A DNA stretch of 34,262 bases from an uncultured Enterococcus sp. (GTDB lineage Bacteria > Bacillota > Bacilli > Lactobacillales > Enterococcaceae). Below, piece by piece: positions 24,179 to 33,268 of this stretch. Positions within the stretch are counted from its first letter, which is position 1; each line of letters opens with the position of its first letter. A program made the position numbers and the translations under genes. The notes below the pieces were generated by a model that made no database searches, was not told where the DNA came from, and saw nothing but the letters and a program-made list of their open reading frames with translations. Location of the stretch: assembly GCF_913775425.1 (NCBI RefSeq), contig NZ_CAJYIS010000075.1:1-34262 (forward strand). Reading direction: 5' to 3'.

Positions 24179-25068
24179 TTTCCATCTCTCCTTACAAAAT
24201 GCCCTGGACGTACTTCTATTAAAGTCGCTTCAGGATCTAACGTGATCGTTTCATCTTGCTTGATTTGATTCAATTGCTCGCGTGCGATTTTAGGATCTGC
24301 TACAGGTGCAGCACGAAGCAATTTTTTCGTATAGGCGTGTTCTGGATGAGAAAATAGTTCTTCAGTCGGAGCCAATTCGACTAATTTTCCTTGGTACATT
24401 ACTGCAATACGATCTGAGATATGGCGAATCACAGATAAATCATGCGAAATAAATAAATACGATAAACCGAACTCTTTTTGTAATTGGATCAGTAATTCCA
24501 TGATCTGCGCTTGGATCGAAACATCTAACGCGGAAGTGGGTTCATCACATAAAATAAATTTCGGTTGGCTGACGACAGCACGCGCAATCCCGATGCGTTG
24601 ACGCTGCCCACCACTAAAGGCTCGTGGTAATTTATGTTGCGCATCTCCAGTAATGCCCACCATTTCTAAAATACGACTTGCTTTTTCTTTGGCTTGTGTT
24701 TGGTCTTCACGAAATAAAGGTTCCATCACTAACTCCAAAGCACTCAATTTTGGATTTAAAGCTGAATAAGGATCTTGAAAAATGATCTGCATTTCTTGTG
24801 CTAATTTTGCACGTTCGGCTTTTGTGGTGTTGGCGAGATCGATCCCATCAAACACGACCGTACCACTCGTAAATGGTTCTAATTGCAAGACACCACGACC
24901 AAATGTCGTCTTCCCACTACCAGACTCACCCACTAGTCCTAATGTTTCCCCCTCAAAGATGGTCAAACTGATATTATCAACTGCTTGGACTTCTGTCACT
25001 TGTCCGCGCCAATTCTTTGATTTGAATACTTTATTTGCTTGTTTTACTTCAATCAAGGGTGTTGTCAT
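24175..25068 (-). CDS. oppF: Oligopeptide ABC transporter ATP-binding protein, OppF type
   Basis: 297 aa. One of two ATPases driving the importer. Walker A GESGSGKT (47-54), signature FSGGQRQRIGIARA, Walker B FILCDEPTSALDVS, H-loop LFISHDLS. The C-terminal part has the oligopeptide-transporter tail (VELAPTEELFSHPEHAYTK). Somewhat short for OppF. It begins 20 bases inside the end of oppD and overlaps osmC at its end. Confidence 0.9.
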   Translation of the reverse strand: MTTPLIEVKQANKVFKSKNWRGQVTEVQAVDNISLTIFEGETLGLVGESGSGKTTFGRGVLQLEPFTSGTVVFDGIDLANTTKAERAKLAQEMQIIFQDPYSALNPKLSALELVMEPLFREDQTQAKEKASRILEMVGITGDAQHKLPRAFSGGQRQRIGIARAVVSQPKFILCDEPTSALDVSIQAQIMELLIQLQKEFGLSYLFISHDLSVIRHISDRIAVMYQGKLVELAPTEELFSHPEHAYTKKLLRAAPVADPKIAREQLNQIKQDETITLDPEATLIEVRPGHFVRRDGK

Positions 25069-25933
25069 CTATTGAACCTCCTAACCAAACACGATGCGTC
25101 TCAGATACCCTTTGTGGCGTATCAGACACCGTAAATTCCGTCAACTGTACCGCTGCGGTTTCATTTTTATCGCCCAAATGAGCTGCTGCTAGTAATTGCT
25201 TTGTATAAGGATGCTGAGCATGGTAGAAAATATCTTCAGCACTTCCTTCTTCCACGATCCGTCCACGATACATAACCTTGATATAATCACACATTCCAGC
25301 CACCACCCCAAAATCATGGGTGACCAATAAGACAGCTAAATCTTCTTCTTGCTGTAGTTGACGGATCAAAGCCAAAATCTGCGCTTGGATCGTTACGTCC
25401 AGTGCAGTCGTTGGTTCATCTGCGATCAATAATTTTGGTTTGACAAGTAGCGCCATCGCGATCATGACCCGTTGACGCATCCCACCGGATAATTCATGAG
25501 GATATTGTTTCATCCGTTTTTCAGGTAGCGGAATCCCAACTTTAGCTAGTTCAGCGATCGCCAATGCATTAGCTTCTTTTTTCGAACATTTTTGCGCTCG
25601 ACGGACAACTTCGATCAAATGATACCCGATCGTTCGTAAGGGATTTAATGAAGTCATTGGATCTTGAAAAATCATCGAGATAGGTAAGATCTCTTTTGTA
25701 TCCACTGTCTTCCCTGCAAAAGTAAAGGTGTCGATCGTCGCTGTGACTCGCTCTGGCAATAGATTTAGCAAACTTTTCATCGTCATACTTTTTCCACTTC
25801 CAGATTCACCTACAACGCCGATGACCTTACCCTTAGGGACAGAAAGAGACAGCGGATAGACGATTGGTTGCGCATCACCTTTTTTTGGATGATAGGTCAC
25901 GCTTAATCCCTCGACTTTTAGTAACTCTGACAT
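25049..25933 (-). CDS. oppD: Oligopeptide ABC transporter ATP-binding protein, OppD type
   Basis: 294 aa. Partner ATPase to the downstream gene. Walker A GESGSGKS (42-49), signature [14 protein letters not shown], Walker [16 protein letters not shown]-loop LLVTHDFG. C-terminal segment [22 protein letters not shown] is the usual peptide-transporter motif. Shorter than classic OppD (about 330-350 residues), lacking most of the tail. Immediately follows oppC with no spacer. Confidence 0.9.
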   Translation of the reverse strand: MSELLKVEGLSVTYHPKKGDAQPIVYPLSLSVPKGKVIGVVGESGSGKSMTMKSLLNLLPERVTATIDTFTFAGKTVDTKEILPISMIFQDPMTSLNPLRTIGYHLIEVVRRAQKCSKKEANALAIAELAKVGIPLPEKRMKQYPHELSGGMRQRVMIAMALLVKPKLLIADEPTTALDVTIQAQILALIRQLQQEEDLAVLLVTHDFGVVAGMCDYIKVMYRGRIVEEGSAEDIFYHAQHPYTKQLLAAAHLGDKNETAAVQLTEFTVSDTPQRVSETHRVWLGGSIDDNTLD

Positions 25934-26767
25934 CTACTCCACCTCCCCTTGTAAAATTGTTTTAACTAAATCACCTAAATTATTAAAGGAGTAAATCGTA
26001 AAGACGATAAACAATCCAGGTAAAATTGCCATATATGGTGTACGTTGTAGACTACTTTGAGCGTTTTGTAATAAACTTCCCCACGAAGACATCGGTTGTT
26101 GGATCCCTAAACCTAAGAAACTCAACGCGGATTCTGTCATGATCGCACCGGAAATACTTGTCGTTGCTGCAATGATCAATGTCGGTAAGACAGAAGGTAA
26201 GACATGGCGAAACATAATACGTAAAGGCTTTTGTCCGATAAATTGCCCATATGAAACGTATTCACGTTCTTTGGCAGACATCGTTTCGGCACGGATCAAA
26301 CGTGCGATGCTCATCCACGAAAATCCTCCAATCACGATAATGATCGTTGAAAGGCCTGGTTTTAAGAATACACTTAAAACGATGACTAAAACCAACCATG
26401 GAATAGCTGATAGCACATCGACGACACGCATCAAAATACTATCTACGATCCCACCAAAATACCCTGTAACCAGTCCTACAACTGTGCCAATAAACGTTGC
26501 AGCCAACATCGCAGATACCCCAACTAATAACGAAACTCGACCACCGTAAAGTACGCGAATAAAGTAATCACGTCCGACTTCGTCTGTTCCAAATAAATGT
26601 TTTAAACTTGGACCTTGAGACATTTGGGTAACATCGGTTAACGTAGGATCGATCGGAAGTAATGGCGCGATCAATGATAAGAAAATCAAAGCAACTAAAA
26701 AGATAAATGAGAATGCATAAAGCGGTTGTTGAAAAATTTGTTTGATGATTAATTTGAGCGTCTTCAT
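25934..26767 (-). CDS. oppC: Oligopeptide ABC transporter permease, OppC type
   Basis: 277 aa, six predicted membrane helices. The N-terminal OppC motif PLLPIDPTLTDV...PSLKHLFGTDEVGRD is visible, and the ATPase-docking loop EYVSYGQFIGQKPLRIMFRHVLP lies in the second half. Its ATG overlaps the oppB stop in ATGA. Confidence 0.92.
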   Translation of the reverse strand: MKTLKLIIKQIFQQPLYAFSFIFLVALIFLSLIAPLLPIDPTLTDVTQMSQGPSLKHLFGTDEVGRDYFIRVLYGGRVSLLVGVSAMLAATFIGTVVGLVTGYFGGIVDSILMRVVDVLSAIPWLVLVIVLSVFLKPGLSTIIIVIGGFSWMSIARLIRAETMSAKEREYVSYGQFIGQKPLRIMFRHVLPSVLPTLIIAATTSISGAIMTESALSFLGLGIQQPMSSWGSLLQNAQSSLQRTPYMAILPGLFIVFTIYSFNNLGDLVKTILQGEVE

Positions 26768-27726
26768 TTCGCTTGTCCTCCTTTACGAATTCTAGGATCA
26801 ACGATCGAGTATAAGACGTCTGCTAAAAGATTCCCAACAATCACTAACGTTGCAGAAAACAACATCACAGCCATGATCACAGGATAGTCTAAACTTTTCG
26901 TTGCACTCATTAGATACGGTCCAACTCCGGGCCATCCAAAAATCGTTTCGGTAATGATCGCACCAGTCACAAGCATCGGTAAAGCCATCCCAATTTGTGT
27001 GACAACTGGAATCATGACATTACGGCTAATATGGCGGCGGAAAATCTCGCCTTTAGTCGCATGGAATGCTTTTTGTACCATCACATAGTCTTCTGATACT
27101 TGTTCCACAGCAGAAGAGCGGATATAGCGAAGTAATTCTGGTAAAAAGACAACGGTCAAAGTCGTATAAGGCAAGATGAAATGTGACAAGTAATTGGATA
27201 GATTCCCTTCTTGCCCCACTGTGTACATCCCAATGATCGGAAACCAATTTAATTTATACCCAAAGAAATAGATCAAGATCATCGCAAAGAAAAAAGCTGG
27301 AACAGCTAGACCTAAAGAAGCTAAGCCATCGATGATACGATCGATCCATTTTCCTTTATTTGCTGCCGCAACTAACCCAAAGATAATCGCTAAGATCAAG
27401 GCTGTGACATAAGCTGGCAATACTAAACGCATCGTATTTGGGATGCGTGTGGCTAGATCTTGCGCGATACTGTGTCTTGAAGCAAGTGAATACCCAAAAT
27501 CACCATGAAAAATTTGTTTTAACCATGAAAAATATTGTACAAGAAACGGATCATTCAATCCGTATTTCTCTCTTAAGACATCAATTTGCGCTTGTGACAT
27601 ATTTGGCGTGGTAATCGAATCGATGACATCATACGGTGCCAAATGAATCAGTGAAAACACGATAAACGAAATCACAAATAATAGTGGAATAGCCTGTAAT
27701 AGCCGTTTTCCGATAAATCGTAACAT
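26764..27726 (-). CDS. oppB: Oligopeptide ABC transporter permease, OppB type
   Basis: 320 aa, six predicted membrane helices. The N-terminal LLQAIPLLFVISFIVFSLIHLAP and LREKYGLNDPFLVQY match OppB/DppB, with docking loop DYVMVQKAFHATKGEIFRRHI and the C-terminal IVDPRIRKG. It lies 74 bases downstream of oppA, beyond a terminator-like hairpin. Confidence 0.92.
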   Translation of the reverse strand: MLRFIGKRLLQAIPLLFVISFIVFSLIHLAPYDVIDSITTPNMSQAQIDVLREKYGLNDPFLVQYFSWLKQIFHGDFGYSLASRHSIAQDLATRIPNTMRLVLPAYVTALILAIIFGLVAAANKGKWIDRIIDGLASLGLAVPAFFFAMILIYFFGYKLNWFPIIGMYTVGQEGNLSNYLSHFILPYTTLTVVFLPELLRYIRSSAVEQVSEDYVMVQKAFHATKGEIFRRHISRNVMIPVVTQIGMALPMLVTGAIITETIFGWPGVGPYLMSATKSLDYPVIMAVMLFSATLVIVGNLLADVLYSIVDPRIRKGGQAK

Positions 27727-27756
27727 ATACTCACTTTCCTTTCTGTTTGTTCAATC

Positions 27757-27791
27757 AAAAAAAGGCTGTGTAAAGGAGTCTTCACACAGCC
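27757..27791 (-). terminator. Intercistronic terminator between oppA and oppB
   Basis: GGCTGTGT (from 27791) pairs with ACACAGCC (to 27764), with further weak pairing, then TTTTTTTG on the minus strand. Partial termination here would give more oppA transcript than oppBCDF. Confidence 0.85.
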
Positions 27792-27800
27792 CAGCTTACG

Positions 27801-29372
27801 TTATTTTAGCGTTAATTTACCCATATCTTCAAAGGTATAGATCGGAACCAATTTGGCTTCTTCGATCCCACCTAGACGATCTGTTGCTGCTAAAATCTTT
27901 TTATTATCCACGATTGGATAAATTACCGCTTGGTCGGCAATCTCTGCTTGTAGTTTATCATAGATCGCTTCACGTTTGGTTTGATCAAGCTCAACAGCAC
28001 CTTCATTAAATAAGGTATCGACTGCTTCACTATCTAGTTTGAAGTAGTTTGATGCACCACCCGTTTTAAATAAACGTGCGTATTGATCTGGATCGTTCCC
28101 CATAATGTAACCACCTAGGAACAAGTTGTATTTCGTTGAATCTGGTTTTTTCAATTCAGTAAATAAGGCAGTACTGTCGCCACCTTGTAATTCGACTGAG
28201 ATCCCGACTTTTTGCAACTGTTGTTGGATCAATGTTGCTTGTAGTGTTTGGGCAGGATCGGAAGAATCAAATCCTAAGTTTAATTTCAAATCAGATACGC
28301 CAGCTTCTTTTAATAATGCTTTGGCTTTTTCATCATTTGTTGTGTATTTTTCAACATCTTCTGTTGCGTATTTATTATTTGGTGGCAAGAATGAATATGG
28401 TGTTTCATAATATTTTTCTTCCAAATACGCTGCTTTGTTCATTTCATCTTTGTTTAAGGCATAAAGAACCGCTTGACGGACCTTCACATCTTGTAAAGCT
28501 TCAGATTTTGAATTCATTCCCATGTAACCAATACGGTTTTCGCTATATGGATATACCTTGATTTGTTTTGTATCTAAATCTTGGATATCTGCAGGTAATA
28601 CGACAGTTGCATCGACTTCACCTTTTTGTAGCGCAACTTTTGCTGTTTCAGTACTTTGAGTAATGCGCAATGTCACGTTTTCAATTGAAGGTTTTCCACC
28701 AAAGTAATTTTCATTGGCTTTAAATTGTAAGTATTCCCCACGTTTATAGTCGACCAATTGATAAGGACCTGTTCCAACTGGTTTTTCTGGTAATTCACTT
28801 ACAGAAAAATCAGTAACATCTTTATAAACATGTTGTGGAATGATAAACGTTTCAGTGATGATATTGTTTACTGCTGCTGCACTAACTACTGGAAAATCAA
28901 AGCGTACTGTTAGGTCATCTACTTTGTTTGCCGTAATCGGTTGATCATCGATCCATAAACTATCAGAATTTCCATTTTCTTTTTTCGCTTTTTCAGTATA
29001 CGTAAAGACGACATCATCAGCAGTCAAAGGTTGTCCATCTGACCATTTGATCCCAGATTTTAATTTTACTGTAACTGATTTTCCATCAGCTGCAGGTTCA
29101 ACTGATTCTGCTAATACATTGTTCATGTTGCCATCGCCATCAATAGCTACTAATGGTGAAAAAATCATATTACTAACTGTAAGTCCCCAACGATCACTTG
29201 TATTAATTGGATTGATCGAACTTGGATCTCCACTGATTGCATATGTGAACGTATCGGATTTAGCAGCTGAATTACTTGCTGTAGAAGATGTGTTATCGCC
29301 ATTTCCACAAGCAGCTAATACCAAACCTAATGTAACTAAACCTAAACTAAGCCATTTCTTTTTTGAGCGCAT
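27801..29372 (-). CDS. oppA: Oligopeptide ABC transporter substrate-binding lipoprotein
   Basis: 523 aa. Signal peptide with lipobox LAAC and lipid-bearing Cys22, a Ser/Thr/Asn linker, and a family 5 solute-binding domain: GDPSSINPINTSD near the start, LKSGIKWSDGQPLTADDVVFTY (a diagnostic segment, split about 105-126), VGTGPYQLVDYKRGEYLQF, and KVRQAVLYALNKDEM. Captures peptides and hands them to OppB/C. The peptide length or identity cannot be read; a di/tripeptide or pheromone specificity is equally possible. First gene of the operon; GAGGGGG precedes the ATG. Its promoter region is rich in inverted repeats. Confidence 0.92.
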   Translation of the reverse strand: MRSKKKWLSLGLVTLGLVLAACGNGDNTSSTASNSAAKSDTFTYAISGDPSSINPINTSDRWGLTVSNMIFSPLVAIDGDGNMNNVLAESVEPAADGKSVTVKLKSGIKWSDGQPLTADDVVFTYTEKAKKENGNSDSLWIDDQPITANKVDDLTVRFDFPVVSAAAVNNIITETFIIPQHVYKDVTDFSVSELPEKPVGTGPYQLVDYKRGEYLQFKANENYFGGKPSIENVTLRITQSTETAKVALQKGEVDATVVLPADIQDLDTKQIKVYPYSENRIGYMGMNSKSEALQDVKVRQAVLYALNKDEMNKAAYLEEKYYETPYSFLPPNNKYATEDVEKYTTNDEKAKALLKEAGVSDLKLNLGFDSSDPAQTLQATLIQQQLQKVGISVELQGGDSTALFTELKKPDSTKYNLFLGGYIMGNDPDQYARLFKTGGASNYFKLDSEAVDTLFNEGAVELDQTKREAIYDKLQAEIADQAVIYPIVDNKKILAATDRLGGIEEAKLVPIYTFEDMGKLTLK

Positions 29373-29399
29373 GTTTTTCCCCCTCGGATTGCTTACTGG

Positions 29400-29417
29400 A
29401 TCTCCTTACTTGGAGAT
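29400..29417. repeat. Inverted repeat in the oppA leader
   Basis: ATCTCC-TTACTT-GGAGAT, just downstream of the oppA -10. It could form a small hairpin in the mRNA leader or an operator. Confidence 0.5.
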
Positions 29418-29429
29418 GTCAATAACCGT

Positions 29430-29458
29430 ACTTTAGTGCAGTTGTTTACAAGTGTCAA
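29430..29458 (-). promoter_or_regulatory. Promoter of the opp operon
   Basis: TTGACA (29458-29453), 17-base spacer, TAAAGT -10 (29435-29430): consensus -35 with a weaker -10. Confidence 0.65.
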
Positions 29459-29466
29459 TAAAGTCG

Positions 29467-29487
29467 ATTTTGATTTTATTTCAAAAT
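29467..29487. repeat. 7-7-7 inverted repeat upstream of the opp promoter
   Basis: ATTTTGA-TTTTATT-TCAAAAT, perfect arms, 9 bases upstream of the -35. Confidence 0.5.
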
Positions 29488-29495
29488 TTCTATCC

Positions 29496-29588
29496 ATAGA
29501 TTTTTTCTATCACTCAAAGGGTAACAGAACAGTTTTTTCAATGCTAATCTACGGATTTTTAGGCTTTAAGATAGATTTTTTCTATCAC
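29496..29588. repeat. Two copies of an 18-bp palindromic sequence
   Basis: ATAGATTTTTTCTATCAC occurs identically at 29496-29513 and 29571-29588, 75 bases apart. Each is a palindrome of the type (G)ATAGA-N5-TCTAT(C). They lie between oppA and lepB, upstream of the opp promoter. Candidate paired binding sites; no protein is identified. Confidence 0.6.
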
Positions 29589-29628
29589 AAAAAAGAGGCT
29601 GTGACCGAAATCCGTCACTGCCTCTTTT
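29589..29628 (-). terminator. Terminator of lepB
   Basis: AAAAGAGGC (from 29628) pairs with GCCTCTTTT (to 29591), with GTGAC/GTCAC inside, then T on the minus strand. Confidence 0.9.
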
Positions 29629-29635
29629 AAGAAGT

Positions 29636-30205
29636 CTAAAAGACTTTAAATTCTTTGAATGGCCAATAACGCAAGACCACTTCACCTTGGATCAACTCTT
29701 TATCGACCATTCCAAAGATACGGCTATCTTTAGAGATCAATCGGTCATCTCCTAAAACAAAATAACTATTTTCTGGTACAGTAACATCAAAATCACTCGT
29801 AAATGTCTCAGCCTGAGCCGCTGTACTTTGGAAGACCTCATTATAGGAATACTCACTTTGTAACTTGTCTTCACTAAATTTTTTCTTAAATGCATCTAAA
29901 TAAGCTTCGTCGTATACTTTATCGTTGATCGTCAATTGATCATCTTTCATGACGACATGATCACCTGGCATACCGATTACACGTTTTACCGCCACCGTAT
30001 CTTCGTCATCTGGTTCTTTAGTCGTTACGATATCAAATCGCTCGATTTTTGCTAGCTTATAAACGATTAATTTTTGTCCATCTGCTAGCGTTGGATCCAT
30101 CGAATGGCCTTTAACCGATACAGGCGTAAAAACGAATAACCTTAAGGAAAGAAAAGCTAAGATGATAACGATCATGATACCCCACTCTTGCAGGAATTTT
30201 TTCAT
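29636..30205 (-). CDS. lepB: Signal peptidase I
   Basis: 189 aa from the ATG at 30205, chosen because GGAGG lies 8 bases upstream; longer starts at 30220 and 30250 lack such a site. Cleaves signal peptides of exported proteins at the outer membrane face. One N-terminal membrane helix (about 8-27), then the catalytic Ser35 in GHSMDPTL and Lys74 in VAVKRVIGMPGDHV. LGDDR followed by SKDSRIFGMV (in place of the usual S-x-DSR-x-G motif) is near the C-terminus. Divergent to ktrB; its own promoter is an extended -10 (TGCTATACT). Confidence 0.94.
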   Translation of the reverse strand: MKKFLQEWGIMIVIILAFLSLRLFVFTPVSVKGHSMDPTLADGQKLIVYKLAKIERFDIVTTKEPDDEDTVAVKRVIGMPGDHVVMKDDQLTINDKVYDEAYLDAFKKKFSEDKLQSEYSYNEVFQSTAAQAETFTSDFDVTVPENSYFVLGDDRLISKDSRIFGMVDKELIQGEVVLRYWPFKEFKVF

Positions 30206-30240
30206 CGTATGTGCCTCCATGACTTCTATTCTTTTTCTAA

Positions 30241-30249
30241 AGTATAGCA
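30241..30249 (-). promoter_or_regulatory. Extended -10 promoter of lepB
   Basis: TGCTATACT on the minus strand, with only a weak -35 (TTTCGA) at the right spacing. Confidence 0.55.
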
Positions 30250-30306
30250 TAGCCCTTGAAAACTCGAAACTATTAGCCGGCTTTTGCTAGTCGTCTAGTA
30301 GTTATT

Positions 30307-30315
30307 TGGTATAAT
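30307..30315 (+). promoter_or_regulatory. Extended -10 promoter of ktrB
   Basis: TGGTATAAT fits TGnTATAAT exactly, about 58 bases before the ktrB start. No good -35 is seen. It lies about 60 bases from the divergent lepB promoter. Confidence 0.6.
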
Positions 30316-30347
30316 GAAGCCAACCTTAGATTTCGAAAGGAAGTGAA

Positions 30348-30410
30348 ATGGTAGTGCTCGACACACCTTCTTATGAATATTTCTCGTTTATCGCAACTCA
30401 CCTTGCGTAA
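30348..30410 (+). CDS. 20-codon ORF overlapping the start of ktrB, possible leader peptide
   Basis: ATG at 30348 has a strong ribosome site (GAAAGGAAG, 30335-30343) close upstream and runs 20 codons to TAA at 30408-30410, in a different frame from ktrB and covering its ATG at 30373. The peptide (MVVLDTPSYEYFSFIATHLA) resembles nothing I know. In contrast, the ktrB ATG has no Shine-Dalgarno-like sequence. Translation of this ORF could allow ktrB to be reached by reinitiation or could modulate it. A sequencing error or frameshift that split one longer start cannot be excluded. Confidence 0.45.
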   Translation: MVVLDTPSYEYFSFIATHLA

Positions 30411-31782
30411 AAGTCAAAATTTCTTTGCTAAAAATATTTCTTCTATTCAATTGATTGTTTTTTACTACTTGATTATGACAGCAGTTGCGTTAATTTTATT
30501 TTACTTGCCATTCTTTCGAGTACCCGATCAGCATATCAAATTTATTGATTTGTTCTTTCTAGCCATCAGCACCGTCAGTGTCACTGGACTGACCACGGTC
30601 CCGTTAACGGATGTGTTTAATCACAACGGCATTCTTTTATTAGAAGTCTTATTTCAAGTCGGTGGTTTAGGGATTATGATGATCACTACGTTTTTTGCGA
30701 TTATCTCTAAACGTAAAATCAGTTTAAAACAACGACAGCTAATCATGACGGATATGAATCAGCCCAAGTTAAGCGGGATCGTTCGGATGATTCGCATCAC
30801 TTTTACCATGATTTTGGTGATCCAATTTCTAGCTGGTTTGAGTTTTGCGGTCTATTTCAAATTGGCCCATTATTATCCCGATTGGTACCATGCTATTTTT
30901 TATGGTTTTTATCAAGCTATCTCTGCTGTAACCAATTCAGGTTTTGATGTGACCGGCAATTCTATTTTGCCTTTTGCTAACGATCCGATCTTTTTATTAA
31001 GTATCATGTTTTTGATTTTTATTGGTGGAATCGGATTTCCAGTCTTGATGGATCTGCGTGAATTTATTGCGTATCATTTTTCCAAAAAAACATCCCACAC
31101 ATTGCCTTATCGCTTTTCTTTGTTTACGAAAATCGCCTTATTGGCTTTTGTGATCTTATTTTTTGGTGGTACATTGATCATTTTCTTATTAGAAAAAGAC
31201 CACCTGTTTATCCATATGAACTTTGGTAAACAAGTGTTAAACAGCGCTTTTTATTCGATGACGACTCGGAATGCGGGTTTACAGATCCATGATCTAAACC
31301 AATTTCAGATCACCACACTGATCGTTTTTTCATTTTTGATGTTTATCGGATGTAGTCCAAGTTCAGTCGGTGGTGGGATTCGGACAACTACTGTAGCCAT
31401 CATCGGATTGTATTTATTTTCTTTTTTAAAAGGTGAAAGTAATGTCAATATCTTTGGTCGCAGAATCGACAATGATGATGTCCAAAAATCGATCACGGTC
31501 TTTATGCTTTCGATGATCATGTGCTTCTTTTGTGTGCTATTTTTAAGCGCGACAGAAGATCTACCGCTGATTTCTCTAATCGTAGAAGTTTCTTCTGCCT
31601 TTGGAACTACAGGATTATCATTAGGGATCACGTCAGATTTAACGGATGTCGGTAAATTGATTATTGCCCTTTTGATGTTTATCGGACGAATCGGGATGTT
31701 ATATACCTTATTATTGTTCGTTCCTAAAGAAACACGTGATTTGAACTATAAATATCCTACTGAAAAAATTATTATCGGCTAG
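30373..31782 (+). CDS. ktrB: TrkH/KtrB-family potassium uptake protein
   Basis: 469 aa. Ion-conducting subunit of a Ktr-type K+ (Na+-coupled) uptake system. The four pore loops carry the conserved filter glycines: STVSVTGLTTV (about 66-76), AVTNSGFDVTGNS, MTTRNAGLQIHDL and AFGTTGLSLGIT. FQVGGLGIMMITTFFAI and MFIGRIGMLYTLL are also typical. The KtrA nucleotide-binding partner is not adjacent. The start at 30373 is the only ATG that keeps the frame, because an in-frame TAG lies upstream at 30352, yet it lacks a ribosome site and is overlapped by the 20-codon ORF. Confidence 0.92.
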   Translation: MNISRLSQLTLRKSQNFFAKNISSIQLIVFYYLIMTAVALILFYLPFFRVPDQHIKFIDLFFLAISTVSVTGLTTVPLTDVFNHNGILLLEVLFQVGGLGIMMITTFFAIISKRKISLKQRQLIMTDMNQPKLSGIVRMIRITFTMILVIQFLAGLSFAVYFKLAHYYPDWYHAIFYGFYQAISAVTNSGFDVTGNSILPFANDPIFLLSIMFLIFIGGIGFPVLMDLREFIAYHFSKKTSHTLPYRFSLFTKIALLAFVILFFGGTLIIFLLEKDHLFIHMNFGKQVLNSAFYSMTTRNAGLQIHDLNQFQITTLIVFSFLMFIGCSPSSVGGGIRTTTVAIIGLYLFSFLKGESNVNIFGRRIDNDDVQKSITVFMLSMIMCFFCVLFLSATEDLPLISLIVEVSSAFGTTGLSLGITSDLTDVGKLIIALLMFIGRIGMLYTLLLFVPKETRDLNYKYPTEKIIIG

Positions 31783-31858
31783 TCAACGAAACAAAACGAT
31801 GAAGTCATTAGTGAAACCTTAAGAAATCTAAATCCTATTCCGCTTTAATTTCAGAATA

Positions 31859-31867
31859 TGGTATGAT
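31859..31867 (+). promoter_or_regulatory. Extended -10 promoter of murT-gatD
   Basis: TGGTATGAT fits TGnTATAAT with one change, 49 bases before the murT ATG. Confidence 0.5.
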
Positions 31868-31915
31868 TAGTTTCGTAAAAAAAACGATTAGAATGAATAT
31901 GTGTTGGAGGAGTAT

Positions 31916-33268
31916 ATGGGAATAAAAAGTATGGTAGCGACTTTTGTAGGACGCACCTCTCAATGGGGGTTAAAAACCTTTTTCAAGGGCGGTTCTAGTT
32001 TACCTGGAAAGTTAGCTCTTTCAATTGATCCAAATGTCTTAGCACATTTAGCTAAAGATTACCAAATCGTAGTGATCACTGGAACCAACGGCAAAACGTT
32101 GACCACTGCGCTAACCGTGAATATCTTAAAACAAGAGTTCGATAACGTCTTGACAAACCCTACTGGAGCAAACATGGTCCAAGGGATCGTATCGACGTTT
32201 CTGTCGGCCAAACCCAAAAAAGGCCAAAAAAAATTCGCAGTCTTAGAAATCGATGAAGCGAGTTTACGTGAAGTAACGAAATATGTAAAGCCTGAGCTTT
32301 TTGTCTTTACCAATATCTTTCGTGATCAGATGGATCGTTATGGCGAAATCTATACGACGTATCAAATGATCGTCGATGGTGCCGCTAACGCTCCTGAAGC
32401 TTTGATTTTAGCCAATGGTGATGCGCCTATTTTTAATTCGATCAAAACAGTCAACGAACAAGTCTATTATGGTTTTGATCATTTACCTGATCACGAACAA
32501 ATGGCACATTACAATACCGATAATGTTTTATGCCCGCATTGTGAACACATTTTACATTATAAAATGATCACCTATGCCAATTTAGGGAAATACTATTGTC
32601 CACATTGCGACTATAAACGACCTGAATTGACTTATCGCTTAACAGAACTCACCGCTATGACCAATACTACAGCAAACTTTGTGATCGATAACGAAGCGTA
32701 TCAATTAGAAGTCGGTGGTCTTTATAACATCTACAATGCTCTTGCTGCAACTGCTGTGGCTTCACATTATCAAGTCGCTCCTGAAAAAATCCGAGCAGGG
32801 CTAGCTTACGATGAGAAAGTTTTTGGACGCCAAGAAGTCATCAAAGTAGGCGACAAAGAATGTACGCTCGTTTTAGTGAAAAATCCAGTTGGCCTAAACC
32901 AAGTCATCGATATGATCGGACTCACACCAGAGCCTTTCTCACTCGTTTGTCTATTAAATGCCAATTATGCTGATGGGATCGATGTCAGTTGGATTTGGGA
33001 TGGTAATCATGAGGCATTTGCCCAGATGAACATTCCGGCTGTGATCGCTGGTGGCGATCGTCATCAAGATATGGCGTTGCGTCTAAAAGTAGCAGGTATC
33101 GATGAAACACAATTGACTGAAGTCAAAGAAATCGATGCTGTCGTGGATCGCATCAAAGACTTGCCTACAGATAAAGTCTATATTTTAGCGACGTATACCG
33201 CTGTTTTACAACTTAGAAAAAAATTCGCTGAAAAAGGCTACATCAAAGGAGGAATGTCTGGTGAGTAA
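31916..33268 (+). CDS. murT: Lipid II isoglutaminyl synthase, MurT subunit
   Basis: 450 aa from the ATG at 31916, with GGAGG 5 bases upstream; a GTG at 31901 lies upstream of that site and is unlikely. With GatD it amidates the D-glutamate of lipid II to isoglutamine, needed for cross-linking and for lysozyme and beta-lactam tolerance in relatives. Mur-ligase ATP site [14 protein letters not shown] (52-65). A zinc ribbon formed by Cys206, Cys209, Cys228 and Cys231 (CPHC...CPHC) is a MurT hallmark. The C-terminal DUF1727 domain docks GatD. Overlaps gatD by 8 bases. Confidence 0.95.
   Translation: MGIKSMVATFVGRTSQWGLKTFFKGGSSLPGKLALSIDPNVLAHLAKDYQIVVITGTNGKTLTTALTVNILKQEFDNVLTNPTGANMVQGIVSTFLSAKPKKGQKKFAVLEIDEASLREVTKYVKPELFVFTNIFRDQMDRYGEIYTTYQMIVDGAANAPEALILANGDAPIFNSIKTVNEQVYYGFDHLPDHEQMAHYNTDNVLCPHCEHILHYKMITYANLGKYYCPHCDYKRPELTYRLTELTAMTNTTANFVIDNEAYQLEVGGLYNIYNALAATAVASHYQVAPEKIRAGLAYDEKVFGRQEVIKVGDKECTLVLVKNPVGLNQVIDMIGLTPEPFSLVCLLNANYADGIDVSWIWDGNHEAFAQMNIPAVIAGGDRHQDMALRLKVAGIDETQLTEVKEIDAVVDRIKDLPTDKVYILATYTAVLQLRKKFAEKGYIKGGMSGE

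Noticed and set aside
26139-26549. Plus-strand ORF of 136 aa inside oppC
   Set aside because: Antisense shadow of a clear permease gene, without start signals.
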